From positions 682,001 through 746,000 of the forward strand of contig NZ_LGUI01000001.1 in assembly GCF_002891295.1 (NCBI RefSeq): 64,000 nt of DNA, given 5' to 3'. A program made the translations under genes and the position numbers. The notes under the pieces were generated by a model, which was given only the letters and a program-made list of their open reading frames with translations, did not search any database and had not been told where the DNA came from. This document shows, piece by piece, positions 51,477 to 59,443 of the stretch. Source of the DNA: Streptomyces eurocidicus (GTDB taxonomy: Bacteria; Actinomycetota; Actinomycetes; Streptomycetales; Streptomycetaceae). Position 1 is the stretch's first letter; the number at the start of each line of letters is the position of its first letter.

Positions 51477-54044
51477 GTGCCTGGAACGAACCTGACCCGC
51501 GAAGAGGCGCAGCGGCGCGCGCGCCTGCTCACCGTCGACTCCTACGAGATCGACCTCGACCTCTCCGGCGCCCAGAAGGGCGGTACGTACCGCTCCGAGA
51601 CCGTGGTGCGGTTCGAGGCGGCCGAGGCGGCCGAGTCCTTCATCGACCTGGTGGCGCCCGCAGTGCACGAGGTCGTGCTGAACGGGACCGCCCTGGACGC
51701 CGCCGAGGTGTTCCGGGACAGCCGCATCGCACTGCCCGGCCTGCTGCCCGGACGCAACGAGCTGAAGGTCGTCGCGGACTGCGCGTACACCAATACGGGT
51801 GAGGGCCTGCACCGCTTCGTCGACCCGGTCGACCAGCAGGCGTACCTCTACACGCAGTTCGAGGTGCCGGACGCGCGACGCGTCTTCGCCTCGTTCGAAC
51901 AGCCCGACCTGAAGGCGACGTTCCGGTTCACTGTGAAGGCGCCGGAGGGCTGGACGGTCATCTCCAACTCGCCCACGCCCGAGCGCCCGGCCGACAACAT
52001 CTGGCGCTTCGAGCCGACCCAGCGCATCTCCACGTACATCACCGCGCTGATCGCCGGCCCGTACCACAGCGTGCACAGCTCCTACGAGAAGGACGGCCGC
52101 AGCATCCCGCTGGGCATCTACTGCCGCCCCTCGCTGGCCGAGTTCCTCGACGCCGACGCGATCTTCGAGGTCACCCGGCAGGGCTTCGAGTGGTTCGAGG
52201 AGAAGTTCGCCTACGACTACCCCTTCCCCAAGTACGACCAGCTGTTCGTGCCGGAGTTCAACGCGGGCGCGATGGAGAACGCCGGCGCGGTCACCATCCG
52301 CGACCAGTACGTCTTCCGCTCGAAGGTGACGGACGCGGCGTACGAGACGCGGGCCGAGACCATCCTCCACGAGCTGGCCCACATGTGGTTCGGCGACCTG
52401 GTCACCATGGAGTGGTGGAACGACCTGTGGCTGAACGAGTCGTTCGCCACCTACACCTCGATCGCCTGCCAGGCCGCGGCGCCGGGCTCGAAGTGGCCCC
52501 ACTCGTGGACCACCTTCGCCAACTCCATGAAGACCTGGGCCTACCGGCAGGACCAGCTGCCGTCGACCCACCCGATCATGGCGGAGATCCGCGACCTCGA
52601 CGACGTGCTCGTCAACTTCGACGGCATCACTTACGCCAAGGGCGCGTCGGTCCTCAAGCAGCTCGTCGCCTATGTGGGCGAGGAGGCGTTCTTCCGGGGC
52701 GTCCAGACCTACTTCAAGGCGCACGCCTTCGGCAACACCCGGCTGACCGACCTGCTGGGCGCGCTGGAGGACACCTCCGGGCGCGACCTGAAGACCTGGT
52801 CGAAGGCGTGGCTGGAGACGGCCGGCATCAACATCCTGCGCCCCGAGATCGAGGTCGACGGAGAGGGCGTCATCACGTCCTTCGCCGTCAAGCAGGAGGC
52901 CCCCGCGCTGCCCGCCGGCGCCAAGGGCGAGCCGACGCTGCGCCCGCACCGCATCGCCGTCGGCCTCTACGAGCTCCAGGACGGCAAGCTCGTCCGCACG
53001 GACCGCGTGGAGCTGGACGTCGACGGCGAGCTGACGGCCGTCGAGGAGCTCGTCGGCCGCAAGCGCCCGGCGGTCGTCCTCCTCAACGACGACGACCTGT
53101 CGTACGCCAAGGTGCGCCTGGACGAGGAGTCGCTGCGGGTCGTCACCGCGCACCTCGGCGACTTCGAGGCGTCGCTGCCGCGCGCCCTGTGCTGGGCCTC
53201 GGCCTGGGACATGACCCGCGACGGCGAGCTGGCCACCCGCGACTACCTCGCGCTCGTCCTCTCGGGCGTCGCCAAGGAGTCGGACATCGGCGTCGTCCAG
53301 TCCCTCCAGCGGCAGGCGAAGCTCGCCCTGGACCTCTACGCCGCCCCCGACTGGCGCGAGACCGGTCTGGCCCGGTGGACCGAGGCGACGCTGGAGCAGC
53401 TGCGCGCGGCGAAGCCGGGCAGCGACCACCAGCTGGCGTGGGCGCGCGCCTTCGCGGCCACCGCCCGCACGGCGGAGCAGCTCGACCTGCTGGCGGCGCT
53501 GCTCGACGGCACCCGGGTGATCGAGGGCCTGGCCGTGGACACCGACCTGCGCTGGTCACTGCTGGCGCGCCTCGCGGCGACCGGCCGCGCGGACGAGCAG
53601 GCGATCGCGGCGGAGCTGGAGCGCGACAAGACCTCGGCGGGCGAGCGGTACGCCGCCTCGGCGCGGGCCGCGCGGCCGACCGCCGACGCCAAGGCCGAGG
53701 CGTGGAAGGCCGTCGTGGACTCCGGCGACCTGCCGAACGCGGTGCAGGAGGCCGTCATCGGCGGCTTCGTCCAGGCCGACCAGCGCGAGCTGCTCGCGCC
53801 GTACGCGGAGAAGTACTTCGCCGTCGTGAAGTCGATCTGGGAGTCCCGCAGCCACGAGATCGCCCAGCAGATCGCGGTGGGCCTCTACCCGTCGCTGCTG
53901 GTCTCCCAGGAGACGCTGGACGCCACGGACGCCTGGCTGGCCTCGGCCGAGCCGAACGCCGCGCTGCGCCGGCTGGTGACGGAGGCCCGCGCGGGCGTGG
54001 AGCGCGCCCTGAAGGCCCAGGGCGCGGACGCGGCCGCCGCCTGA
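51477..54044 (+). CDS. pepN: Aminopeptidase N, M1 family (copy 2)
   Basis: 855 residues from the GTG at 51477, which has AAGGAG eight bases upstream. Motifs: GAMEN, H298-E-L-A-H302 and E321, then the ERAP1-like C-terminal domain. This is probably the ancestral copy, being closest in my memory to Streptomyces pepN. Compared with copy 1 it keeps NDDDLSYAKVRLDEESL and DATDAWLAS; the zinc-site neighbourhood is nearly identical (AHMWFGDLVTMEWWNDLWLNESFA here, WWDDLWLKESFA in copy 1). A cytoplasmic aminopeptidase for peptide turnover. Confidence 0.96.
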   Translation: MPGTNLTREEAQRRARLLTVDSYEIDLDLSGAQKGGTYRSETVVRFEAAEAAESFIDLVAPAVHEVVLNGTALDAAEVFRDSRIALPGLLPGRNELKVVADCAYTNTGEGLHRFVDPVDQQAYLYTQFEVPDARRVFASFEQPDLKATFRFTVKAPEGWTVISNSPTPERPADNIWRFEPTQRISTYITALIAGPYHSVHSSYEKDGRSIPLGIYCRPSLAEFLDADAIFEVTRQGFEWFEEKFAYDYPFPKYDQLFVPEFNAGAMENAGAVTIRDQYVFRSKVTDAAYETRAETILHELAHMWFGDLVTMEWWNDLWLNESFATYTSIACQAAAPGSKWPHSWTTFANSMKTWAYRQDQLPSTHPIMAEIRDLDDVLVNFDGITYAKGASVLKQLVAYVGEEAFFRGVQTYFKAHAFGNTRLTDLLGALEDTSGRDLKTWSKAWLETAGINILRPEIEVDGEGVITSFAVKQEAPALPAGAKGEPTLRPHRIAVGLYELQDGKLVRTDRVELDVDGELTAVEELVGRKRPAVVLLNDDDLSYAKVRLDEESLRVVTAHLGDFEASLPRALCWASAWDMTRDGELATRDYLALVLSGVAKESDIGVVQSLQRQAKLALDLYAAPDWRETGLARWTEATLEQLRAAKPGSDHQLAWARAFAATARTAEQLDLLAALLDGTRVIEGLAVDTDLRWSLLARLAATGRADEQAIAAELERDKTSAGERYAASARAARPTADAKAEAWKAVVDSGDLPNAVQEAVIGGFVQADQRELLAPYAEKYFAVVKSIWESRSHEIAQQIAVGLYPSLLVSQETLDATDAWLASAEPNAALRRLVTEARAGVERALKAQGADAAAA

Positions 54045-54065
54045 CGCCCCTCCTGACACGAGAAA

Positions 54066-54099
54066 GGTGCCCCCGGCCGTGGGAACGGCCGGGGGCACC
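54066..54099. terminator. Bidirectional terminator between pepN copy 2 and the desaturase
   Basis: GGTGCCCCCGGCCGT (54066-54080), loop GGGA, and its exact complement 54085-54099, between convergent genes. Confidence 0.87.
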
Positions 54100-54118
54100 C
54101 GTGTCTTCGTCCGCGGGC

Positions 54119-55093
54119 TCAGCCCTGCTCGGCCCGCGCCCGGCGCCGGGCCAGCAGCGCGGCACGGCGCTCGTCGAACCGGGTCGCCTCGCCGTCCAGG
54201 CCGTTCATGAACAGGCCGAGCTCCTCCTGGGCGCGCAGACCGTCCGGGCCCAGCCCGCCGATCTCCAGGACCTTGAGGAAGCGGAGGACGGGCTGGAGCA
54301 CGTCGTCGTGGTGGATGCGCAGGTTGTAGATCCCGCCGATGGCCATCTGGGCGGCCGCCCGCTCGAAGCCGGGGATGCCGTGGCCGGGCATCCGGAAGCC
54401 GACGACGACGTCGCGCACCGCGGCCATGGTCTGGTCGGGCGCCAGCTCGAAAGCCTTGCCGAGCAGGTTGCGGTAGAAGACCATGTGCAGGTTCTCGTCG
54501 GTGGCGATCCGGGCGAGCATGCGCTCGCAGACCGGGTCGCCGGAGTGCTTGCCGGTGTTCCGGTGCGAGATGCGGGTGGCCAGCTCCTGGAAGGCCACGT
54601 AGGCGACCGAGTGCAGCATGCTGTGCCGGTTGTCGGACTCGAAGCCCTCCGACATGTGCTGCATCCGGAACCGCTCCAGCGCCACCGGGTCCACGGCCCG
54701 CGACGTCAGCAGGTAGTCCCGCATGACGATGCCGTGCCGGCCCTCCTCCGCCGTCCAGCGGTGCACCCAGGTGCCCCAGGCGCCGTCGCGCCCGAAGAGG
54801 GACGCGATCTCATGGTGGTAGCTGGGGAGATTGTCCTCGGTCAGCAGATTGACGACCAGGGCGGTGCGCCCGATGTCGGTCACCTTGGACTGCTCCGGCG
54901 CCCACGCCTCGCCGCCCATCACACCGTCGAAGTCGCGCCCGTCGCTCCAGGGCACGTACTCGTGCGGCATCCACTCCTTGGCGACCTTCAGATGCCGGTT
55001 GATCTCGGTCTCGACGACCTCTTCCAGCGCGTACAGCAGGCGGCTGTCGCTCCATACGGCCCGAGCGTGGTGACGGAGGGGGGCGACGGTCAC
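54119..55093 (-). CDS. Acyl-[ACP] desaturase (ferritin-like diiron)
   Basis: 324 residues of the stearoyl-ACP desaturase/DesA type, introducing a double bond in acyl chains for membrane fluidity. Diiron ligands are visible: ...EDNLPSYHHEIA, WTAEEGRHG (ExxH) and IATDENLHMVF (ExxH). Length matches DesA-type soluble desaturases of actinobacteria. GTG at 55091-55093 follows AGGAG by six bases. A putative operator lies 30 bases upstream (55123-55154). Confidence 0.93.
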   Translation of the reverse strand: MTVAPLRHHARAVWSDSRLLYALEEVVETEINRHLKVAKEWMPHEYVPWSDGRDFDGVMGGEAWAPEQSKVTDIGRTALVVNLLTEDNLPSYHHEIASLFGRDGAWGTWVHRWTAEEGRHGIVMRDYLLTSRAVDPVALERFRMQHMSEGFESDNRHSMLHSVAYVAFQELATRISHRNTGKHSGDPVCERMLARIATDENLHMVFYRNLLGKAFELAPDQTMAAVRDVVVGFRMPGHGIPGFERAAAQMAIGGIYNLRIHHDDVLQPVLRFLKVLEIGGLGPDGLRAQEELGLFMNGLDGEATRFDERRAALLARRRARAEQG

Positions 55094-55122
55094 AGACAGC
55101 TCCTGAGGGGGATGATCTTACT

Positions 55123-55154
55123 TACGGCTCCGTAGGTTACGACACCGTAGGTTA
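55123..55154. promoter_or_regulatory. Operator-like repeats before the desaturase
   Basis: TACGGCTCCGTA is a 5-base inverted repeat with a 2-base spacer (55123-55134). CCGTAGGTTA occurs twice in direct order (55130-55139 and 55145-55154), 15 bases apart. This pattern is what a TetR-type lipid regulator binding as paired dimers might use. Inferred, not proven. Confidence 0.45.
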
Positions 55155-55199
55155 AGTGGGCCGTAAACACCAAACACTCCAGGTGGCGGGGATACCACT

Positions 55200-55236
55200 C
55201 GGCCCCCGCAACCGTGCGTGGCGGGTGCGGGGGCCG
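55200..55236 (-). terminator. Hairpin after the XRE/DUF5753 gene
   Basis: CGGCCCCCGCA (55200-55210) and TGCGGGGGCCG (55226-55236) form an 11-base stem, 86 bases past the stop on the minus strand. Confidence 0.6.
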
Positions 55237-55321
55237 GGTTCCCGGTCATCCAGCCGGGCGGCCGGTCACCGAGCGGAGTCGGGGACGGGCGCGCCGGACG
55301 GGGAAGGAGGTACGGGAGCGG

Positions 55322-56173
55322 TCACAGCTCCTGGGCCACGTGGTGGACGAGCTTGCGCGACTCCTCGGGCCGGAGGGCGATCCCCGCCAGGGAGTCGAAC
55401 AGCTCGCGGTACATGGCCACCAGGGCGTACGCGTCGACGAAGCCGCCGCCGAAGGCGCTGTCGATCTGCACGGTGTCCAGCTCCGGCAGCGGGCCCACCG
55501 CGTAGAGCATCGACTGGGCGGTGCCGATGAGGCCGTCCACGTCGAAGGGGATCACCCGAAGGGTGACGTGCGGCCAGCCCGCGGCCTCCGTGAGGAACTC
55601 CAGCTGCGCCCGCTGGACGGCGCGGCCGCCGTAGCGCATCCGCAGGGCGGCCTCGTGGACCACCACCTCCGTCTCCGGCGCCGGGGTGCGCGCGAAGACC
55701 CGGCGGCGGCCGACGCGGTGCGCGACGCGGGCGCACAGCTCCCGTTCCGGAAGCCTCGGCCGGGCGCTGCCGAAGACCACCCGGGCGTACTCCTCCGTCT
55801 GGAAGATCCCCGGCACATGGGTGAGCTGCATCAGCCGCAGGGCGGTGGCGTGGTGCTCCAGCTCCGAGACATCGAGGAAGCCGGGCGACAGGACGCCCCG
55901 GAACTCCTCCCACCAGCCGCGCCCGCGCTCCTCGGCCATCGCGCACAACGCGCCGACCAGCCGCTCGTCACCCGCTCTGTAGTGCGCGGCGAGCCGGCGC
56001 ACCCGCTCGGCGCTCACGCCCCAGCGCCCGGCCTCGATATGGCCGATGCCCGCCGCGCCGCCGCCGATCAGGGCCCCGGCCTCCCCCGCGGGCATCCCGG
56101 ACGCCTCCCGCAGCTTCCGCAGCTCGGCGCCTAATCGGGCCTGGCGTGCCGTCGGGTTGCTTCTCGGTGGCAT
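55322..56173 (-). CDS. XRE-family regulator with DUF5753 domain
   Basis: 283 residues. N-terminal helix-turn-helix (ARLGAELRKLREASGMPAGEAGALIGGGAAGIGHIEAGRWGVSAERVRRLAAHY), then the DUF5753 ligand/effector-like domain (HATALRLMQLTHVPGIFQTEEYARVVFG, RRVFARTPAPETEVVVHEAALR, VTLRVIPFDVDGLIGTAQSMLYA). These regulators are very numerous in Streptomyces and usually sit beside a small DUF397 gene; none is seen within several kilobases here. ATG at 56171-56173 follows GGAGGG by eight bases. Confidence 0.9.
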   Translation of the reverse strand: MPPRSNPTARQARLGAELRKLREASGMPAGEAGALIGGGAAGIGHIEAGRWGVSAERVRRLAAHYRAGDERLVGALCAMAEERGRGWWEEFRGVLSPGFLDVSELEHHATALRLMQLTHVPGIFQTEEYARVVFGSARPRLPERELCARVAHRVGRRRVFARTPAPETEVVVHEAALRMRYGGRAVQRAQLEFLTEAAGWPHVTLRVIPFDVDGLIGTAQSMLYAVGPLPELDTVQIDSAFGGGFVDAYALVAMYRELFDSLAGIALRPEESRKLVHHVAQEL

Positions 56174-56438
56174 GGGTACGGCCCTCCGCTTCGACGCCCA
56201 TGGGTCTCCCCGGCCACCCTCCCACAGGTGCGCGCACCCGGAGGCGGGCTCGGCGGGGAGACCGCACGGGTGTGTGGTGCGGGGGACGGGCCTGCGGGGC
56301 GGGTACCCGGCGGCCGGTCCCGGAAACGGCCCTGGGAGCAACCCCGGAGACGGTCCCGGAAACAGCGCCGCCCGGCGCCCCTGGTCCTTACGGATCGAGG
56401 GGGCCGGGCGGAAGGGCTCGTGTCAGCGGCGAACGGTG

Positions 56439-56714
56439 TCAGCGCGTACGCGGGTGGTGGGTGTTGTGTCCGTGCGTGGCGGGGTTGTCCGAGCCGCGCG
56501 CGGCGACCATGGTGATGCCCGCGATGACCAGGAACAGCACGATCGGAGCGGCGACGTAGAGGCCGAGCGTGTTGATCACGCTCAGGCCCGGACCCGGGTC
56601 GTCGCCGTCGTCGCGGGTGAGCGCGAACGCGGGGGACGACATCAGCAGCATCAGCATCGTGCCGGTGGCGATGGCACCGGCACGCACGGCGTTCTTGTTG
56701 ACCTTATTGCTCAC
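56439..56714 (-). CDS. Small secreted-type membrane protein
   Basis: 91 residues from the GTG at 56712-56714. A basic start (SNKVNKNAVRAG) precedes a signal-like span (AIATGTMLMLLMSSPAFALT), an acidic loop (RDDGDDPGPG), a second span (TLGLYVAAPIVLFLVIAGITMVAA) and a His/Asn-rich tail (NPATHGHNTHHPRTR). Function unknown; it ends the minus-strand run from malQ, whose stop lies only 4 bases upstream of its GTG, suggesting co-transcription with malQ. Confidence 0.7.
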   Translation of the reverse strand: MSNKVNKNAVRAGAIATGTMLMLLMSSPAFALTRDDGDDPGPGLSVINTLGLYVAAPIVLFLVIAGITMVAARGSDNPATHGHNTHHPRTR

Positions 56715-56718
56715 GGGC

Positions 56719-58866
56719 TCAACGTATCGGACCGCCGCGCGCCCCGCGCGCCCGGGGTGGCCTATCGGCGGCCTGCCGCCGGGCACCGACCGCCTCCATC
56801 AGCGCGTGCAGCCGTGGCGAGACGGTCAGCTCCTCCAGCGGCACGGGCCGTCCCGAGGCGTCGGCGAGCGGCAGCCGCCAGTTCGGGTACTGGTCCCAGG
56901 TGCCCGGCAAGTTCTGCGGACGGCGGTCCCCGACCGTGTCCGGGAGCCAGACGCCGGTCATCCGGGCGGGGGTCATCAGGAGATAGCGGTGGACGGCCCG
57001 GACCGCGTCCTCCTCACCGTAAGGACCGTCGGGAAGCAGGCCCAGGCGGCCGAAGAGGGCGAGCCACTCCGCGACCTCCCGGGCGTCCTCGCGCTGCTCC
57101 TCGGCGAGCGGCCGGCCGAGCAGGCCCAGGCGGTGGCGCAGCTCCACATGGTCGCCGGTGAGCCGGGCGGCGGTGCTCGGCAGGTCGTGGGTGGTGGCGG
57201 TGGCCAGGCACTCGGTGCGCCAGCGGGCGGGCTCCAGCGGCTCCGCCCGGCCGTCACCCGCCGCCCAGTCCCGCTCGAACCACAGGACCGAGGTGCCGAG
57301 CACCCCGCGCTCGGCGAGCGCCTCGCGGACGCCCGGCCCGACCGTGCCCAGGTCCTCGCCCACCACGGCGGCGTTCGCGCGGTGGGCCTCCAGGGCGAGG
57401 ACGCCGAGCATGGCCTCCGGGTCGTAGCGGACGTAGGTGCCCTGGGCCGGCTCCTTGCCCTGCGGCACCCACCACAGCCGGAAGAGGCCCATCACATGGT
57501 CGATGCGCAGGGCTCCGGCGTGCCGCAGCAGGGCGCGCAGGAGGTCGCGGTACGGGCCGTAGCCGGTGGCCTCCAGGGCGTCGGGGCGCCAGGGCGGCAG
57601 ACCCCAGTCCTGGCCCCGGGAGTTGAAGGCGTCGGGGGGCGCGCCGACGGACATGCCGGCGGCGAAGGCGTCCTGCTGGGCCCAGGCGTCGGCGCCCGAG
57701 GGGTGCACGCCGACGGCCAGGTCGTGGACGAGGCCGACGCGCATGCCCGCCTCCCGGGCGGCCCGCTGGGCGGCGGCCAGTTGCTGGTCGGTGAGCCAGG
57801 CGAGCCAGCAGTGGAAGTCGACGCGGTCGAGGAGCTCGCCGCGGGCCTGGGCGGTGCGGGCGGAGCGGGGGTCCTTCAGGCCGCCGGGCCAGGAGCGCCA
57901 GTCGGGGCCGTGCGCCTCGGCGAGGGCGCACCAGGTGGAGTGGTCGTCGAGGGCCTGGCCCTGGCCGGCGAGGAAGGCGTCGTAGGCGGCCCGCCGGCCG
58001 GGGGACAGCGGGACGGCGCGGACGAGCTCCAGGGCGCGGCGCTTGAGGGCCCAGACGGCGTCCCGGTCGATGAGCTCGCCCTTGGTCAGGACGGCGTCGC
58101 GCAGGGCGGCGGCCCGGGTCAGCAGCCGGTCGGCGGCGTCCCGGCGGGCCCCGGTGAGGTAGGCGAACTCGGCGACGTCCTCGACGCGCAGGTGCACGGG
58201 GTCGGGGAAACGGCGGGAGGAGGGCCGGTACGGCGAGGGGTCGGTGGGGGCGCCTCCGGTGCCCGGCACGGCCGCGTGCAGGGGGTTGACCTGCACGAAG
58301 TCGGAGCCGAAGGCGCGGCCGGACCAGGCGGCGAGCTCCGCCAGGTCGCCGAGGTCGCCCATGCCCCAGGAGCGGGCGGACAGCAGGGAGTACAGCTGCA
58401 CGAGGAAGCCGTGGCCGCGCTCGGGGGGCGCGGGCAGCCGGTGGGGCGCGACGATCAGCGAGGCGGTGGCGGCGCGGCCGTCGGGGGCGTGGGCGCGCAG
58501 CAGGTGGCGGCCGAACGGGAGCTCCCGGGCGGCGGCGTCCCCGTACGCCCACGGGAGGCTGTCGCCGTCCTCCGTGTCGACGCGCAGGGTGGTGCCCTCG
58601 GGGAGTGCGTCCAGCGCGGGCGCCGTCCCGCGCGCCTCTCCGGTGGCTCCCGACCGGAGCACCACCGTGGCCGGGAGCAGTCGCCGCCGCTCCGCCCGGG
58701 CGTGGGCCTCCAGGGCGTCCCGGACGGCGCGGGGGGTGGAGGCGTCGACGCCGAGCGCGGCGAGGACCGCGACGACGGTGTCCTCGGGCACCGGCGCGCC
58801 GGTGCCGGGCGAGGGCTCGTGGGAGGTGGCGACGCCGTGCAGGGCGGCGAGCCGCGCTCGGCCCAT
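56719..58866 (-). CDS. malQ: 4-alpha-glucanotransferase (amylomaltase)
   Basis: 715 residues, the longer GH77 form of actinobacteria with an N-terminal beta-domain of ~150 residues. Catalytic residues: nucleophile Asp in LRIDHVMG, acid/base Glu in VVGEDLGT and Asp in ATTHDLPS. Transfers glucan segments in maltodextrin and glycogen metabolism. The ATG at 58864-58866 directly follows the stop of the leader ORF (TGAATG), so its translation is probably coupled to that ORF. The small membrane protein gene follows four bases later. Confidence 0.94.
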   Translation of the reverse strand: MGRARLAALHGVATSHEPSPGTGAPVPEDTVVAVLAALGVDASTPRAVRDALEAHARAERRRLLPATVVLRSGATGEARGTAPALDALPEGTTLRVDTEDGDSLPWAYGDAAARELPFGRHLLRAHAPDGRAATASLIVAPHRLPAPPERGHGFLVQLYSLLSARSWGMGDLGDLAELAAWSGRAFGSDFVQVNPLHAAVPGTGGAPTDPSPYRPSSRRFPDPVHLRVEDVAEFAYLTGARRDAADRLLTRAAALRDAVLTKGELIDRDAVWALKRRALELVRAVPLSPGRRAAYDAFLAGQGQALDDHSTWCALAEAHGPDWRSWPGGLKDPRSARTAQARGELLDRVDFHCWLAWLTDQQLAAAQRAAREAGMRVGLVHDLAVGVHPSGADAWAQQDAFAAGMSVGAPPDAFNSRGQDWGLPPWRPDALEATGYGPYRDLLRALLRHAGALRIDHVMGLFRLWWVPQGKEPAQGTYVRYDPEAMLGVLALEAHRANAAVVGEDLGTVGPGVREALAERGVLGTSVLWFERDWAAGDGRAEPLEPARWRTECLATATTHDLPSTAARLTGDHVELRHRLGLLGRPLAEEQREDAREVAEWLALFGRLGLLPDGPYGEEDAVRAVHRYLLMTPARMTGVWLPDTVGDRRPQNLPGTWDQYPNWRLPLADASGRPVPLEELTVSPRLHALMEAVGARRQAADRPPRARGARGGPIR

Positions 58867-59070
58867 TCAGACCTCCGTGTGCTCCGTGCCGGATGCCGCG
58901 ACCACGGCCGGTTCGCTGGTGAGGGGCGGTTCGGTGGTGAGCGGGGGCTCGCTGGTGAGCGGGGTGGCGTCGGCGAGGGGCGGCTCGCTCGTCAGCGGGG
59001 CGTCCGCGGGGCCGGGCAGGCAGGCGGCGGGTGTGAGGCCGGAGAGCAGGAGTTGAGCGGACGCGGCCAC
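58867..59070 (-). CDS. 67-residue repeat-rich leader ORF coupled to malQ
   Basis: A short ORF with an excellent start: AGGAGG five bases before the GTG (59068-59070). Its stop abuts the malQ ATG. Residues 25-53 hold an imperfect repeat (LTSEPPL, LADATPL, LTSEPPL, LTTEPPL, LTSEP). The first 20 residues are weakly hydrophobic (SAQLLLSGLTPAACLPG) without basic residues. I know no family for it; a translated leader peptide, or a small acidic protein acting with MalQ, are both possible. Confidence 0.6.
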   Translation of the reverse strand: MAASAQLLLSGLTPAACLPGPADAPLTSEPPLADATPLTSEPPLTTEPPLTSEPAVVAASGTEHTEV

Positions 59071-59443
59071 GGGGGCCTCCTGGGATGACGGCAGTGGGTC
59101 ACGTCTGCCCTACCCACTCACGGCGGGCCCAGACGTACGGATGCCGAGAAGCGGACTTTGGGACGGAAGTCCAGGTGACACCCCATCTTTGGCCCTTTCT
59201 GCACCCTTCGAAACTACGTCCACACGCCGACGCGCCGGGCAATACAGGCACTTCGGTCACGTCCGTTGACACGTCCATCCGCTGGTGATGGGCTCGACCT
59301 CCGGCTGGGCTCGGCGCGGGGCTCCGCGGCGGGCTCCGGCGAAGGGGCCGGCGGGAACCGGCAGGGGCCGCCCGCCGGGGACGGGCGGCGCCCCTCAGCG
59401 ACCAGCAGGGACCAGCGGGACATCCGAGGGCGAGGAGACGGCC
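59071..59443. promoter_or_regulatory. Divergent promoter region, malQ operon / GH84 gene
   Basis: 373 bases without a credible gene. A TTGACA hexamer is at 59266-59271 on the plus strand, but the matching -10 is poor. The stretch 59130-59230 is less GC-rich than its surroundings and fits a promoter for the malQ leader ORF. A tandem GGACCAGC motif (59399-59416) lies just before the GH84 ribosome binding site. Confidence 0.4.
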
